Assembly: GCF_009650765.1 (NCBI RefSeq)
Contig: NZ_CP045740.1
Coordinates: forward strand, 682,001 to 746,000
Length of the DNA: 64,000 bases
Origin: Streptomyces sp. SUK 48
GTDB lineage: Bacteria > Actinomycetota > Actinomycetes > Streptomycetales > Streptomycetaceae
Reading direction: 5' to 3'
Under the pieces are notes generated by a model. It worked only from the letters and a program-made list of their open reading frames with translations, had not been told where the DNA came from and did no database searches. Below, one piece after another: positions 56,540 to 64,000 of the stretch. Positions within the stretch are counted from its first letter, which is position 1; each line of letters begins with the position of its first letter. The translations under genes were made by a program, and so were the position numbers.

Positions 56540-57693
56540 GAGCTCGTAGGGTTGGTTCCCACCTGGAGGCGGTTTGGGGTATCCGTGTTCCACCAGGGGT
56601 TCTCGGGGGTTTGGCACCATACGTACTGCTGATGGGGCTCGACCGTCATGGCGAAGTCGTACAGGTCGGGCTCGCCCGCTGCCTGCCAGCGGTCCCAGGC
56701 GTCTTCGAGTTCGTCGGCCAAGCGGCGCGGGCCGCCCTCGTCGGCGACGCTCTTGCCGCCACCCAGCGCTGAGATCGCGGCCCATGAGGAGTCACCGTCG
56801 TGGAGCCAGGCGTTCATACCGTCCTGGTCGGCCCCCGTGGTGATCTGAACCTCGGGCAGCGCCACCCGCAGCGCGAACTGGAGGTGGACATTGGTGGCCA
56901 GGGGGGAGAGGTCCCGGGTGAACGGCCGCTCGCGCGTCGAGAGGCCGTTGCCGCGTACCTGCTGCCATCTGCGTCCGGCCGCGATTCCGCGAGCGGGCAT
57001 GAACTGGGCGAGCCCCTGCATCCAGCCTGAGGCCGACCGGCTGTCCTCGGCGACGGTGAGCGCTACATGTCCAAGGCGTCCCCATGGGAGGACGATCCTG
57101 CCTCCGGGTCGGGTCTGGGCGATCCAGGCCCATGGGACCTGGTCGACGGCGTACGTCGCGATCACGCGGTCGTACGGCGCGCCGTCAGGCCGGCCTGCGG
57201 CGCCGTCGCCGCAGACGGCGGTTACGTCGATGCCGGCCGCTTCCAGGGTTTGCCGGGCGGTGGCGGCCAGTTCCTCGTCGGCTTCGATGGTGGTCACGTT
57301 GCCGGGTCCCGCGCGGCGGGCGGCGAGGGCGGCGTTGCGTCCGCTGCCGGTGCCGAGCTCCAGGACGCGGTGGCCCGGCTCCAGCAGCAGGGAGTCGAGC
57401 ATGTCCGCGACGACCGCCTCGCAGCTCAGGCTGGAACCCGGGACACCGCTGCTGATCTGGGTGATCGTGGCGTCATCCGGCCCGGGATAGACCAGGGCGG
57501 CCCACCGGTCCGGCTCACTGCCGCGGTCGGCCGGTACGTAGGCGTGGCCGTCCCAGTACCAGAGTCGCTCCGGGGCGAACAGATGCCGGGGCAGTTCTTC
57601 GGCGGCCTGCCGGATCCACGGGGCGCGGGCCGGCCAAAGGCCCCGCTGCTCCATCGCGGCCGCCAGCCGCCGACGCTGCTGGGCGAGGGTCAC
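56536..57693 (-). CDS. PIMT-like SAM-dependent methyltransferase (first cassette)
   Basis: A 385-residue protein from a GTG. The N-terminal MTLAQQRRRLAAAMEQRG and WIRQAAEELPRHLFAPERLW are typical of PIMT-like enzymes from actinobacteria. ITQISSGVPGSSLSCEAV takes the place of the substrate loop TSSASQPS. The SAM site is VLELGTGSGRNAALAARRAG, then TTIEAD, VCGDGAAG and WIAQTRPGGRIVLPWG. It starts 3 bp after the peptide stop and overlaps the kinase gene at its end. Its 5' end is duplicated at 51886-52101. It probably methylates a carboxylate, perhaps in the neighbouring peptide (inference). Confidence 0.9.
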   Translation of the reverse strand: MTLAQQRRRLAAAMEQRGLWPARAPWIRQAAEELPRHLFAPERLWYWDGHAYVPADRGSEPDRWAALVYPGPDDATITQISSGVPGSSLSCEAVVADMLDSLLLEPGHRVLELGTGSGRNAALAARRAGPGNVTTIEADEELAATARQTLEAAGIDVTAVCGDGAAGRPDGAPYDRVIATYAVDQVPWAWIAQTRPGGRIVLPWGRLGHVALTVAEDSRSASGWMQGLAQFMPARGIAAGRRWQQVRGNGLSTRERPFTRDLSPLATNVHLQFALRVALPEVQITTGADQDGMNAWLHDGDSSWAAISALGGGKSVADEGGPRRLADELEDAWDRWQAAGEPDLYDFAMTVEPHQQYVWCQTPENPWWNTDTPNRLQVGTNPTSS

Positions 57694-57696
57694 AAC

Positions 57697-57813
57697 CTAG
57701 TCCTTCTTGTGTTTCCCGTCAGGCTGAGTCGGCTTGGGGGTCTGGCCGTCGGCGTTGTCCGGCGGTGGCTTGCCCTGGCTCAGATCCGGCTGCGGCTTCT
57801 CGTGCTTGCCCAT
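57697..57813 (-). CDS. Tiny KHKKD peptide, first gene of a methyltransferase operon
   Basis: A 38-residue, highly hydrophilic peptide. It begins MGKHEKPQPDLSQGKPPP, continues DNADGQTPKPTQPDGKHKKD and stops. An AAGGAG site six bases before the ATG is excellent. There is no signal peptide, cysteine or hydrophobic core. It has two Asp-Gly steps, which are prone to isoaspartate formation, the classical PIMT substrate. Only three bases separate it from the methyltransferase. The codons are GC-rich at the third position, so it is a real gene despite its size. Candidate modified peptide or chaperone-like partner (inference). Confidence 0.75.
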   Translation of the reverse strand: MGKHEKPQPDLSQGKPPPDNADGQTPKPTQPDGKHKKD

Positions 57814-57853
57814 GGTGCTCCTTGCGGCTTACCGGCTGACCGGGGGCCATGCT

Positions 57854-57873
57854 GACACGCGGCCAAGCGTGTC
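57854..57873. promoter_or_regulatory. Dyad gacacgc-N6-gcgtgtc upstream of the peptide gene
   Basis: A perfect 7-bp inverted repeat, 40 bp upstream of the peptide ATG and between the peptide operon and the divergent XRE gene. The same dyad is kept in the left repeat copy at 52263-52282. Plausible operator for the XRE protein, or a leader hairpin. Confidence 0.5.
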
Positions 57874-58071
57874 GGATAGAGGGCATTTTCCGCCACAGCC
57901 GGTGGATGTGCCGCACGGTGAGGTAGCTGTTCAAGGGGGCATTGCGGACGCTTCCTGCTCGAGCAGATCAGGGACTTTGCCCGGAGGACGTGGCGATGGG
58001 TGGGGCACTCGCCGTCTCGGGTCTACCGCGCGGGGGTACCTTCCTGCTGAGCGCAAGGAATGGAGCCCAGC

Positions 58072-59301
58072 ATGCCCCAATACAGCGATACCGGGGGGAG
58101 CGTGGAGAGCAACGGGCAGCGCCTTGCCCGGCTTCGTGCTCGCCGCCGGTGGACACAGCAACGCCTGGCTACGGAGGCCGGGTACTCCCTCGCCGCGATC
58201 AAGGCGTACGAACAAGGCCGGCGCAGTTTGGAACGGTCCCAGATAGTCCTGGCCTTCGCGAAGGTCCTGGACTGCCATCCGACCGAGATCACGGGCGCTC
58301 CGTTCGTGCCGGTCTCTTCTGACACGGAAGGCCAGGCTGCGGTCGCGTCGGTCGCCGCGGTGCGCCGGGCGCTGCTGCGGCACGGTCGGCCAGCACGGCC
58401 GGCGGAGCACGAGGTCGCGGCCATCGACCTGGCCGAGCTCGGCCGACGGGTTGCCGCGGCGAACGGCTACCGGCAGGCGGCTTCGCTGGCGCGGTCCGGG
58501 GCGGTACTGCCGGCACTGCTGCGCGATCTTCAGGTGGCGTGCGAGGTGAGCCAAGGCGATGGGCGTCGGCAGGTGTTCGCTCTGCTGACCTCCGGCTATG
58601 AGTGTGCGATGCAGTACCTCTACATGCTCGGGCACACGTCGGATGCGACGTTGGCGACTGAGCGCGTGATGTGGTCGGCGCGGGAGACGGGTGACCGGCT
58701 GCGGGTACTGGCCGCGCAGTGGTACGACGCGGGTGAGTTCCTCGCGATCGGCGAGCACGACGAGGCCGGCGACATCATCGACGACGCCCTCACCGGCCTC
58801 GGATCCGGCCGGGAGACGCGCCCCGAGGCTGTCTCGCTGCGTGGAGCCTTCCACCTCAAGGCAGCCCTGAACTCGGCCCGGGCCGCAGACGCACAGACCG
58901 CGGAGCAGCACTGGGTGAAGGCGAAGGAGGCCGCGGAGCAGCTCGGTCAGGACCGCAATGACTTCCAGCTGCAGTTCGGGCCGACGAACGTCGCGATCTG
59001 GGGTGTCTCGCTGCCGGTGGAGCTGGGCAACGGCCGCGTCGCCGTCGACCGGGCCGAACAGGTCCGCCTGCCGCAGCACTTCGCTCCAGAGCGACACTCC
59101 CACCACTACATCGACGTGGGCCGGGCCTACTTCTATAGCGGGCAGAAGGACAAGGCGCTCGGTGCGTTCCTGAAGGCCGAACGTGCGGCCCCGCAGGTGA
59201 CGCGCATGCACGCCGGCGTGCGGGAGACGGTGGGCACGATGATTCGCACGCAAAAGCGCGGGGATCTACTCGAACTGGGCATCCGGCTCGGCGTCGTGTG
59301 A
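58072..59301 (+). CDS. XRE-family regulator with TPR-like C-terminal domain
   Basis: A 409-residue regulator. The N-terminal HTH is clear (GQRLARLRARRRWTQQRLAT followed by AGYSLAAIKAYEQGRRSL). The rest is helical, with TPR-like pairs (YECAMQYLYMLGHTSDATLA; AEQHWVKAKEAAEQLG; YIDVGRAYFYSGQKDKALGA). The build resembles RRNPP-type peptide-responsive regulators, though the family cannot be assigned from sequence alone. The ATG at 58072 has GGAG six bases upstream, better than the in-frame ATG at 58060. It is transcribed away from the peptide-methyltransferase operon, with a dyad in the gap. Confidence 0.88.
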   Translation: MPQYSDTGGSVESNGQRLARLRARRRWTQQRLATEAGYSLAAIKAYEQGRRSLERSQIVLAFAKVLDCHPTEITGAPFVPVSSDTEGQAAVASVAAVRRALLRHGRPARPAEHEVAAIDLAELGRRVAAANGYRQAASLARSGAVLPALLRDLQVACEVSQGDGRRQVFALLTSGYECAMQYLYMLGHTSDATLATERVMWSARETGDRLRVLAAQWYDAGEFLAIGEHDEAGDIIDDALTGLGSGRETRPEAVSLRGAFHLKAALNSARAADAQTAEQHWVKAKEAAEQLGQDRNDFQLQFGPTNVAIWGVSLPVELGNGRVAVDRAEQVRLPQHFAPERHSHHYIDVGRAYFYSGQKDKALGAFLKAERAAPQVTRMHAGVRETVGTMIRTQKRGDLLELGIRLGVV

Positions 59302-59338
59302 GCGAGCGCGAGGGATACATTCTGTAGCCCTCACATCA

Positions 59339-59393
59339 CCCCCTGGTCGCTACGGTCGGTCTTGAACTCGCCGACATGAGCTCGACCAGGGGG
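59339..59393 (+). promoter_or_regulatory. Hairpin covering the ribosome-binding site of the HATPase gene
   Basis: Perfect 11-bp arms ccccctggtcg (59339-59349) and cgaccaggggg (59383-59393), with an inner 5-bp pair (gtcgg/ccgac) in the loop. The right arm contains the AGGGGG ribosome-binding site for the ATG at 59400, so folding would hide it. Possible translational control. Confidence 0.6.
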
Positions 59394-59399
59394 TTTGCC

Positions 59400-60035
59400 A
59401 TGACCGTGATGCTCCAGGCACAAACCAGCGCCTTACTGCCCCAGGCAGCCGAACCTCCCTGTCTCCGTCGCGCCCCGGGGGCATCCCCGGCTCCAACCTC
59501 GGCGGCACCTCACCAGGCAGGGCCGCAGGCAGGCGGCACCCGCTTGCTCCCGTCCACACAGCCCCTCCCGCATGCCCCGGCATCTGCGGCAGCAGCCTCC
59601 CCTACGAGCTCCCCGAGGTGCGGGATCCCCGTCGGCGCACACCAACTCCACGCCGCCTACGCGACCGGCTCTTCCTTCCTGGGCGATGCGCGCCGTGCGG
59701 TGACCGTATGTCTGCACCGTTGGCGGCTGGAGGATGCTGCCTACGCGGCAACTCTGGTGGTCAGCGAACTGCTCGGCAACGCAGTCCAGCATGGCTGCCA
59801 GTACCCCACCGACACCGCCACTCTGCTCTTGACCGCGCTGCCTGAACGACAGCTGCTCATCGAAGTCCACGACCCCTCCCCGGCCAGCCCTTCCCTCATC
59901 ACGGCCGGGCCGGAGTCGGAGCACGGCCGTGGACTCGCCCTGGTCGACGCCATGAGCTCCAAGTGGGGCTGGACGAACGCTCCCGACGGGGGCAAGTACG
60001 TCTGGTCAACAATGGACGCAAGGGCCGCAGCATGA
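59400..60035 (+). CDS. HATPase_c_2 ATP-binding regulator (RsbW-like)
   Basis: A 211-residue protein. A disordered Ala/Pro/Ser-rich N-terminus of about 85 residues precedes the kinase-type ATP fold. The N box is VVSELLGNAVQHGCQYP, the G1 box VHDPSPASPSL and the G2 box EHGRGLALVDAMSSKWGW. Such small ATPases act as anti-sigma kinases in Streptomyces. The ATG at 59400 has AGGGGG seven bases upstream; the earlier ATG at 59376 lies inside the hairpin loop. Confidence 0.85.
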   Translation: MTVMLQAQTSALLPQAAEPPCLRRAPGASPAPTSAAPHQAGPQAGGTRLLPSTQPLPHAPASAAAASPTSSPRCGIPVGAHQLHAAYATGSSFLGDARRAVTVCLHRWRLEDAAYAATLVVSELLGNAVQHGCQYPTDTATLLLTALPERQLLIEVHDPSPASPSLITAGPESEHGRGLALVDAMSSKWGWTNAPDGGKYVWSTMDARAAA

Positions 60036-60535
60036 CGGCGACGATCGCCGGCACTTGGTCGGCCCTCCGCACGGAAGGCGAACTGCGCGAGGCAACCGCC
60101 GTCAGCAACCTGGAGAGCTTGTGGCAGGTGAAGTTCACCACCCCCGAACTCCCCCGCGAACTGCTGGCCGCATGGGATGTTGTCCGCGTCCCTCGGTCCG
60201 GCGGCAAAGCGGCCCTCGAAGCCCTGCGGCAGGACGGCCACCGCGTCGGTCCCGTCCTGGTCTGCGCTGAACACCCCTGGCTGCTCATCCCGGTCCCCGC
60301 GGGGACCGCGCACAGGTGGATGGCACCCCACTCGCTGTGCCGGACCGGGCGATCGGCGGACGGATGGGCCTGCTACGACCTCGCGCGCGAACCGATGGGC
60401 CGCCCCTGCGCGATGCGGTTCTGGCTCTTCCCACCCGGCTGGACCTGCACGGCGCGCCCGCTGACCGACCCCGACCTGCTGTACGACCACCTCGCCCGGA
60501 TTCGAGCCCGCCTCGTCCGAGGAGGCTCAGCATGA
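60032..60535 (+). CDS. Hypothetical protein coupled to the HATPase gene
   Basis: A 167-residue soluble protein whose ATG overlaps the HATPase stop by four bases. It reads MTATIAGTWSALRTEGELRE at the start and has a Trp/Pro-rich centre (HPWLLIPVPAGTAHRWMAPH, RFWLFPPGWTCTARPLTDPD). No family is recognised. Coupling suggests a partner of the HATPase. Confidence 0.75.
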   Translation: MTATIAGTWSALRTEGELREATAVSNLESLWQVKFTTPELPRELLAAWDVVRVPRSGGKAALEALRQDGHRVGPVLVCAEHPWLLIPVPAGTAHRWMAPHSLCRTGRSADGWACYDLAREPMGRPCAMRFWLFPPGWTCTARPLTDPDLLYDHLARIRARLVRGGSA

Positions 60536-60550
60536 ACAGGACGCTCCTCC

Positions 60551-60745
60551 ATGACCATTACCGTGCCGGTGCTGCTGCTCCTCGGTATCGCGATCCTGTT
60601 GCTCGTGCGGTCCGGGAAGCTGTCGGCCGGCGCGGGCCTGGTGGCGGCGGTGTTCGGCTTCCTGCTGGCGGACACCGGCGCCGCACCAGCGATTCATCAC
60701 CTGGTCAGCGACCTCCTCTCCGACGTTCAGTCGCTGCGGCTGTGA
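60551..60745 (+). CDS. Small two-helix membrane protein
   Basis: A 64-residue protein with two hydrophobic helices (TITVPVLLLLGIAILLLVR and AGLVAAVFGFLLADTGAA), followed by an amphipathic tail (IHHLVSDLLSDVQSLRL). Similar short membrane proteins lie near spd genes of actinomycete conjugative elements; here no conjugation gene is present. The good AGGAGG site upstream fits an ATG at 60532 in another frame, so the start is somewhat uncertain. Confidence 0.65.
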   Translation: MTITVPVLLLLGIAILLLVRSGKLSAGAGLVAAVFGFLLADTGAAPAIHHLVSDLLSDVQSLRL

Positions 60746-61560
60746 CCGGGGCCGGGAGGCGGGCGCCGCGACGGAACCCTCGTACCTCTTACCGACCGCA
60801 TAGAGCCGGGCACGACGGCGGGCGCTCGTTCGGCGTTGCCGCAGTGCTCGTCCGTGGGCTTCGGCTTCCGATCTCCGGGGGACCACGCGGTCCCGGAAGC
60901 TGCGAGCGACCTACGCACCGCCCCCTCGGGGTGCCTCGTCCCGGCTGCTGCGGATCCCGGGTCACAGCCGCGGCAGCCGGTCCACACCCCTACAGGCTGC
61001 GCGCCCTGGCGGCGTATCGAGCTGGGGCTTCCTCGGTCCTTGCACCGTACGGTGCGATGGATCCGGTCGCGAGGAAGCGGCGTGCCCGCGACACGCCCCG
61101 GACCTGACTGACTGGCTCACTGGTCCGGCCCTCCCTGTCGCTTCGGCCCCGCATGTGCCGTGGCCGAGGTGGCAGGCCCTGAGCTTCCCTTGCGCCGTGT
61201 GGGGCGGCGTGCTCCGCAGGGGAAGAGCCGGCTTCGGCGCCGGCGATAGCACCCGGCAGGTCTCTGGGGAGCGACCCGCTCGCGAGTGCGCACGGCGCCG
61301 GAGCCCGGCACATGACCTCACCGTTTCGCCAGCTCCTCCGGCCATCCGACCATGTCACCCGCAGCGCCGGGGACGAGACACTGAGAAAGGACCTGCTCGT
61401 GGATCCGCACCTGTCCCCCGCGTCAGCGGCTGCTGGCGTCGTCCAGGCCCTTGGGCTTGGACGACGAACGGTGCGGGTGGATCCGATGCCGACGGCATGC
61501 GGTCGGCTCCCCGCCGCGTCGGCGCCGTGGCCAGGTGTCCCTGGAGCCGTGCTTCGTGAG
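60746..61560. other. 815-bp region without a convincing gene
   Basis: Several open frames exist on both strands, but none has clear codon bias plus a ribosome-binding site or a known motif. The frame at 61155-61559 (plus) has a possible protein-like start (MPWPRWQALSFPCAVWGGVL) and may be a gene remnant. The region probably holds decayed mobile-element DNA. Confidence 0.4.
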
Positions 61561-62478
61561 CTACACGGGAGCAGTGCAGCGGAAGCCGGTGTCGTTGTCC
61601 GACATCGACGCGGCAGCCGTGTTCTGCAGGGACGGAGCTGCGCGTTCGAACGGGGACGTGAAGGCGGAGCCCTTCAAGTGGTAACGACCTTTGCCGGGCT
61701 CTTCCTCGGTGGAGCACCACTCCCAGACGTTGCCGCACAGGTCGAAGATTCCGAACGGGCTGGCGCCGGACTGGTAGCGGGAGACGGGGGTCGTCGCATC
61801 GATGCCGGCCTCGGACGTGTTCGCCTTCGCGGCGGTCGGTTCGTTGCCCCAGGGGTAGATGCGCCCTCGCCGACCGCGAGCCGCCTTCTCCCACTGCCGG
61901 GCGGTGGGCAGGGACTTACCGGCCCAGCGGGCGTACGCGGCTGCGTCGTGCCAGGTGACCCAGACCACCGGGTGCGTGGCCAAAGTGACAGGGCAATGGC
62001 CGTCGGGCCAGTGCCGAGGCGGCCGGTGGTTGGTGGCCACCACGAACTTCGCATAGTCCTGGTTGGTCGTGGGGTAGACGTCGATGAGGAACGGCTCCAG
62101 CCACACCGAGCGGTTGTCGGGTCCGGAGAGGTAGATGCCCTCTTCGACGAGGGCCATGACCTTTCCGTCGACCGGGTGCCGGCGGGTGCTCGGGTCCCTG
62201 CGCAGCAGCGCCTCGGCTCGTTCGTCGTGCTCGGCAGCGGCTCGTTCGGTCAGCAGCGCGGCGAATCGCTGCTGGACGTCGGTCGGGGCCTGGGCGAGGA
62301 GCGTGTCCAGGGCGGCCTGGTTGTCGAGTCCGAGCTCGATGGTCTCCCCGCGTCCTTTCCACCGTGGGACCTGGCGAGGGTTCACACCGACCAGATCGGC
62401 GAAGTCCTTCTGCTTCTTGCGCATCGCCATGCGCAACAACTCGGCTTCTCTACCGGTCCACCTGGTCACCCCCGCCAT
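61561..62478 (-). CDS. HTH plus FGE-sulfatase-fold protein
   Basis: A 305-residue protein. An N-terminal helical DNA-binding-like part (LLRMAMRKKQKDFADLVGVN ... PRQVPRWKGRG) is followed by an FGE-sulfatase/SUMF1 domain. Landmarks are VYPTTNQDYAKFV, HPVVWVTWHDAAAYARWAGK, SLPTARQWEKAARG and IFDLCGNVWEWCS. The copper-binding cysteine pair of true formylglycine-generating enzymes is absent near the C-terminus (...NDTGFRCTAPV). It is therefore likely a non-FGE member, with a binding or different oxidative role. The next upstream gene, 9 bp away, is a class IV aminotransferase. Confidence 0.85.
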   Translation of the reverse strand: MAGVTRWTGREAELLRMAMRKKQKDFADLVGVNPRQVPRWKGRGETIELGLDNQAALDTLLAQAPTDVQQRFAALLTERAAAEHDERAEALLRRDPSTRRHPVDGKVMALVEEGIYLSGPDNRSVWLEPFLIDVYPTTNQDYAKFVVATNHRPPRHWPDGHCPVTLATHPVVWVTWHDAAAYARWAGKSLPTARQWEKAARGRRGRIYPWGNEPTAAKANTSEAGIDATTPVSRYQSGASPFGIFDLCGNVWEWCSTEEEPGKGRYHLKGSAFTSPFERAAPSLQNTAAASMSDNDTGFRCTAPV

Positions 62479-62487
62479 GGTCTCGCC

Positions 62488-63282
62488 TTACAGGGTCTCG
62501 CCGGGGATGGACAGGTACGCCTCCTGGAGTTGCCTCAGGACCGGATGGTCCACGGGGAACTCGGTGTCGTCGATCGCAGCCAGCGGCCGGACCCCGATCG
62601 AGGTGTTGGTGGCGAAGGCGGCTGCCATGCCCTTCGCCTGGTCCAAGGTGACGGTGGCGGTGCGGTGTTCGGCCTGCTGCTGGAGCAGGGCCATCGTGAC
62701 GCCGGGGAGCACAGGGGCGTCCGGCCAGACGATGGTGCCGTCCTGGTCGACGAAGGCCACGTTCCAGGTTCCGCCCTCGGAGACAAGGCCGTCCCGGCCG
62801 ACGAAGAGGGCGTCGTCGAAACTCGCGCGCTGAGCCGCGCCTCGGGCGTGCAGGGCTCCGAACAGGCCGACGTGCTTCACCTGGGGGAGATCGCGCTCGT
62901 ACATCAGACTCTGGGCGCGCAGCGGCGCGGGAGGCAGCGCGCCAGCGCTGCGGACGGACACGAGAACGTGGGGCTCGCTGGCGTCGGCCGGATGCCCCAT
63001 CTCGACCTTGGGGTCGTAGATGGAGACGCGTACGACGCACGGCAGGGTCTGTCCCTCCAGGGCCTGGCGGACGTATCCGCGCACGCGGTCGGTGTCCAGG
63101 GCCGCGTGCCACACGATCTCGCAGTCCCGCACGAGGCGTTCCAAGTGCAGGGACAGGCCACGGATGCTGCCGTCGGTGTCCACGCGCATGGACGTGAAGT
63201 GCCCGATGTTTGTGAGGGCCAGGGGGAGCAGGTCGTCTACGGATACGGGCTTGCCGTCAAGAGTCGCCATGGCGGCCAGCAT
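62488..63282 (-). CDS. Class IV aminotransferase family PLP enzyme
   Basis: A 264-residue PLP enzyme of the branched-chain aminotransferase/aminodeoxychorismate-lyase fold. The PLP lysine lies in ERDLPQVKHVGLFGALHARG. FDDALFVGRDGLVSEGGTWN is the second signature and PGVTMALLQQQAE the third. It may act on an amino acid or aminodeoxychorismate-like substrate. The ATG at 63282 is used; an in-frame ATG at 63270 is an alternative. It forms an operon with the FGE-fold gene. Confidence 0.9.
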   Translation of the reverse strand: MLAAMATLDGKPVSVDDLLPLALTNIGHFTSMRVDTDGSIRGLSLHLERLVRDCEIVWHAALDTDRVRGYVRQALEGQTLPCVVRVSIYDPKVEMGHPADASEPHVLVSVRSAGALPPAPLRAQSLMYERDLPQVKHVGLFGALHARGAAQRASFDDALFVGRDGLVSEGGTWNVAFVDQDGTIVWPDAPVLPGVTMALLQQQAEHRTATVTLDQAKGMAAAFATNTSIGVRPLAAIDDTEFPVDHPVLRQLQEAYLSIPGETL

Positions 63283-63546
63283 GTCAGGACCACTTGCTCG
63301 GGCGGCACCCCGAACCAGGTTACTGACGGGTCAACGTCATCTGAAAGTCATTCCCACGCCTTCACGGTGGGGTGTTGGCTAGTCACCGCGCAGTCACTTC
63401 GGGTGATCAGTTGCGTGTCCCAGGCCGCACACCGCAACGGCGCCGCATGCCGGGCTCGGCTGCACCGCCCACCTGGAATGCCCCCGATGAGCCCTGCACC
63501 AGCCGCGGCCAGTACCGGTTGGCCTGATGTGAAAGGGAGTTGTGCC

Positions 63547-64000
63547 ATGCGTCTGCCGCTGCTGCCCCGTCGGGATGTCGGCCAGCGCCTCGCGAGGAGC
63601 CGGAAGGGCGGGGTCGGAGCCGTGCCTGGCCCGCAGCGCGATCAGGCGGTCGCCGCAGCGGAGATGGTCGCGCTCGTGCTGGATAAGTCGTCGCCGCTGC
63701 CGGAGGGCGCCGGCGACGTGAAAAAACTCGCGCGGCGTCTTCGCGGCCACATCAGCCAACTCGGGCTTGCCGTACCGGCCGGAGCGCCTGTGCTCCGCAA
63801 CGCGCAGCAACTCGCCTCGGAAGGTGTTCCCGTCGGATACATGCCCAGCCGGGTCCATCTCGTCAAGCTGGCTAGGGCAACCCAGGCGCTTGTCGCGACC
63901 GTACGGGCTATCGATGACGTGTCGGTGAAGCGGTTGCACCGACGGCGTTGGTGGCCGCCGCAGATCAACGCCCTGCGCGGGGCGGTCCTCGCCGTCGCCC
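63547..64000 (+). CDS. DUF6415-like protein, 3' end beyond the window
   Basis: An open frame of 151 codons with no stop before the window edge, starting at an ATG with AAAGGGAG upstream. It reads AAAEMVALVLDKSSPLPEGA and then VKKLARRLRGHISQLGLAV, the pattern of DUF6415 proteins, which are often near Streptomyces natural-product genes. The N-terminal 30 residues are basic. The promoter is shared divergently with the aminotransferase gene in a 264-bp gap. Confidence 0.72.
   Translation, partial: MRLPLLPRRDVGQRLARSRKGGVGAVPGPQRDQAVAAAEMVALVLDKSSPLPEGAGDVKKLARRLRGHISQLGLAVPAGAPVLRNAQQLASEGVPVGYMPSRVHLVKLARATQALVATVRAIDDVSVKRLHRRRWWPPQINALRGAVLAVA

Larger units (their letters stand above)
57479..57923. 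repeat. Right copy of the 447-bp direct repeat
   Basis: Matches 51886-52332 at an offset of about 5.59 kb, same orientation. This copy lies in the intact methyltransferase, the intact peptide gene and their promoter, and is presumably the parent copy. Confidence 0.95.

Noticed and set aside
53185..57813. FxLD-type lanthipeptide cluster
   Set aside because: The peptides have no Ser/Thr-Cys core or FxLD motif, and no LanB/LanC-like dehydratase or cyclase is present.
60532..61107. 263-codon frame starting at the AGGAGG-supported ATG 60532
   Set aside because: It is antisense-like in composition and overlaps the more convincing two-helix membrane protein; no motif is visible.

Overview
The window is high-GC actinobacterial DNA and almost certainly Streptomyces. 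The evidence is the very high third-position GC, frequent GTG/TTG starts, an RmdA-type PAS-GGDEF-EAL protein, a class F sortase, a LysX fusion, a DUF6777-like lipoprotein and a DUF6415-like gene. No rRNA, tRNA or CRISPR array was recognised.

Bases 1 to about 51,000 look like ordinary chromosome. In order they hold: the 3' end of a UvrA-like gene; an acyltransferase pair resembling OlsB/OlsA; a second-type succinate dehydrogenase operon (sdhC-sdhA-sdhB) with a divergent LysR gene; a methyltransferase-rmdA pair; a cell-surface cluster (proline-rich lipoprotein, DUF4239 protein, glycine-rich wall protein, class F sortase, polysaccharide deacetylase); lysX; a universal stress protein; an MFS/LysR divergent pair; an APC permease; a CapA-like lipoprotein; a DNA glycosylase; a PAS-GAF-PP2C-HATPase phosphatase; a repeat-bearing DUF6777-like lipoprotein; a lipase-maturation-factor-like membrane protein; GH38 and GH92 mannosidases; an amidase; an unusual SDR with a zinc ribbon; a WS/DGAT acyltransferase; FhuF; a DMT transporter; a LysM-M23 peptidase; 6-phosphogluconate dehydrogenase; and panD.

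From about 51.4 kb the character changes to accessory DNA. An excisionase-like HTH gene without an integrase is followed by a 447-bp fragment that is repeated 5.6 kb downstream. Between the copies lie a decayed transposase and fragments of a PP2C phosphatase, an exonuclease and a mobile-element protein. Also in or next to this stretch are two versions of an unusual cassette: a tiny Lys/Pro/Asp-rich peptide ending in or near KHKKD, followed at once by a PIMT-like methyltransferase. One cassette continues into an APH-family kinase with a 4-nt overlap. Its 5' end faces a divergent XRE regulator with a TPR-like C-terminal part. To the right are an HATPase, a small membrane protein, an HTH plus FGE-sulfatase-fold protein, a class IV aminotransferase and a partial DUF6415-like gene.

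The peptide-methyltransferase(-kinase)-XRE/TPR locus is the best candidate for an undescribed system: a modified peptide, perhaps sensed by the XRE protein. This is inference. Several chromosomal genes carry 1-nt shifts at homopolymers. One carries a striking palindromic 26-nt disruption. Both need separation of sequencing error from real decay.
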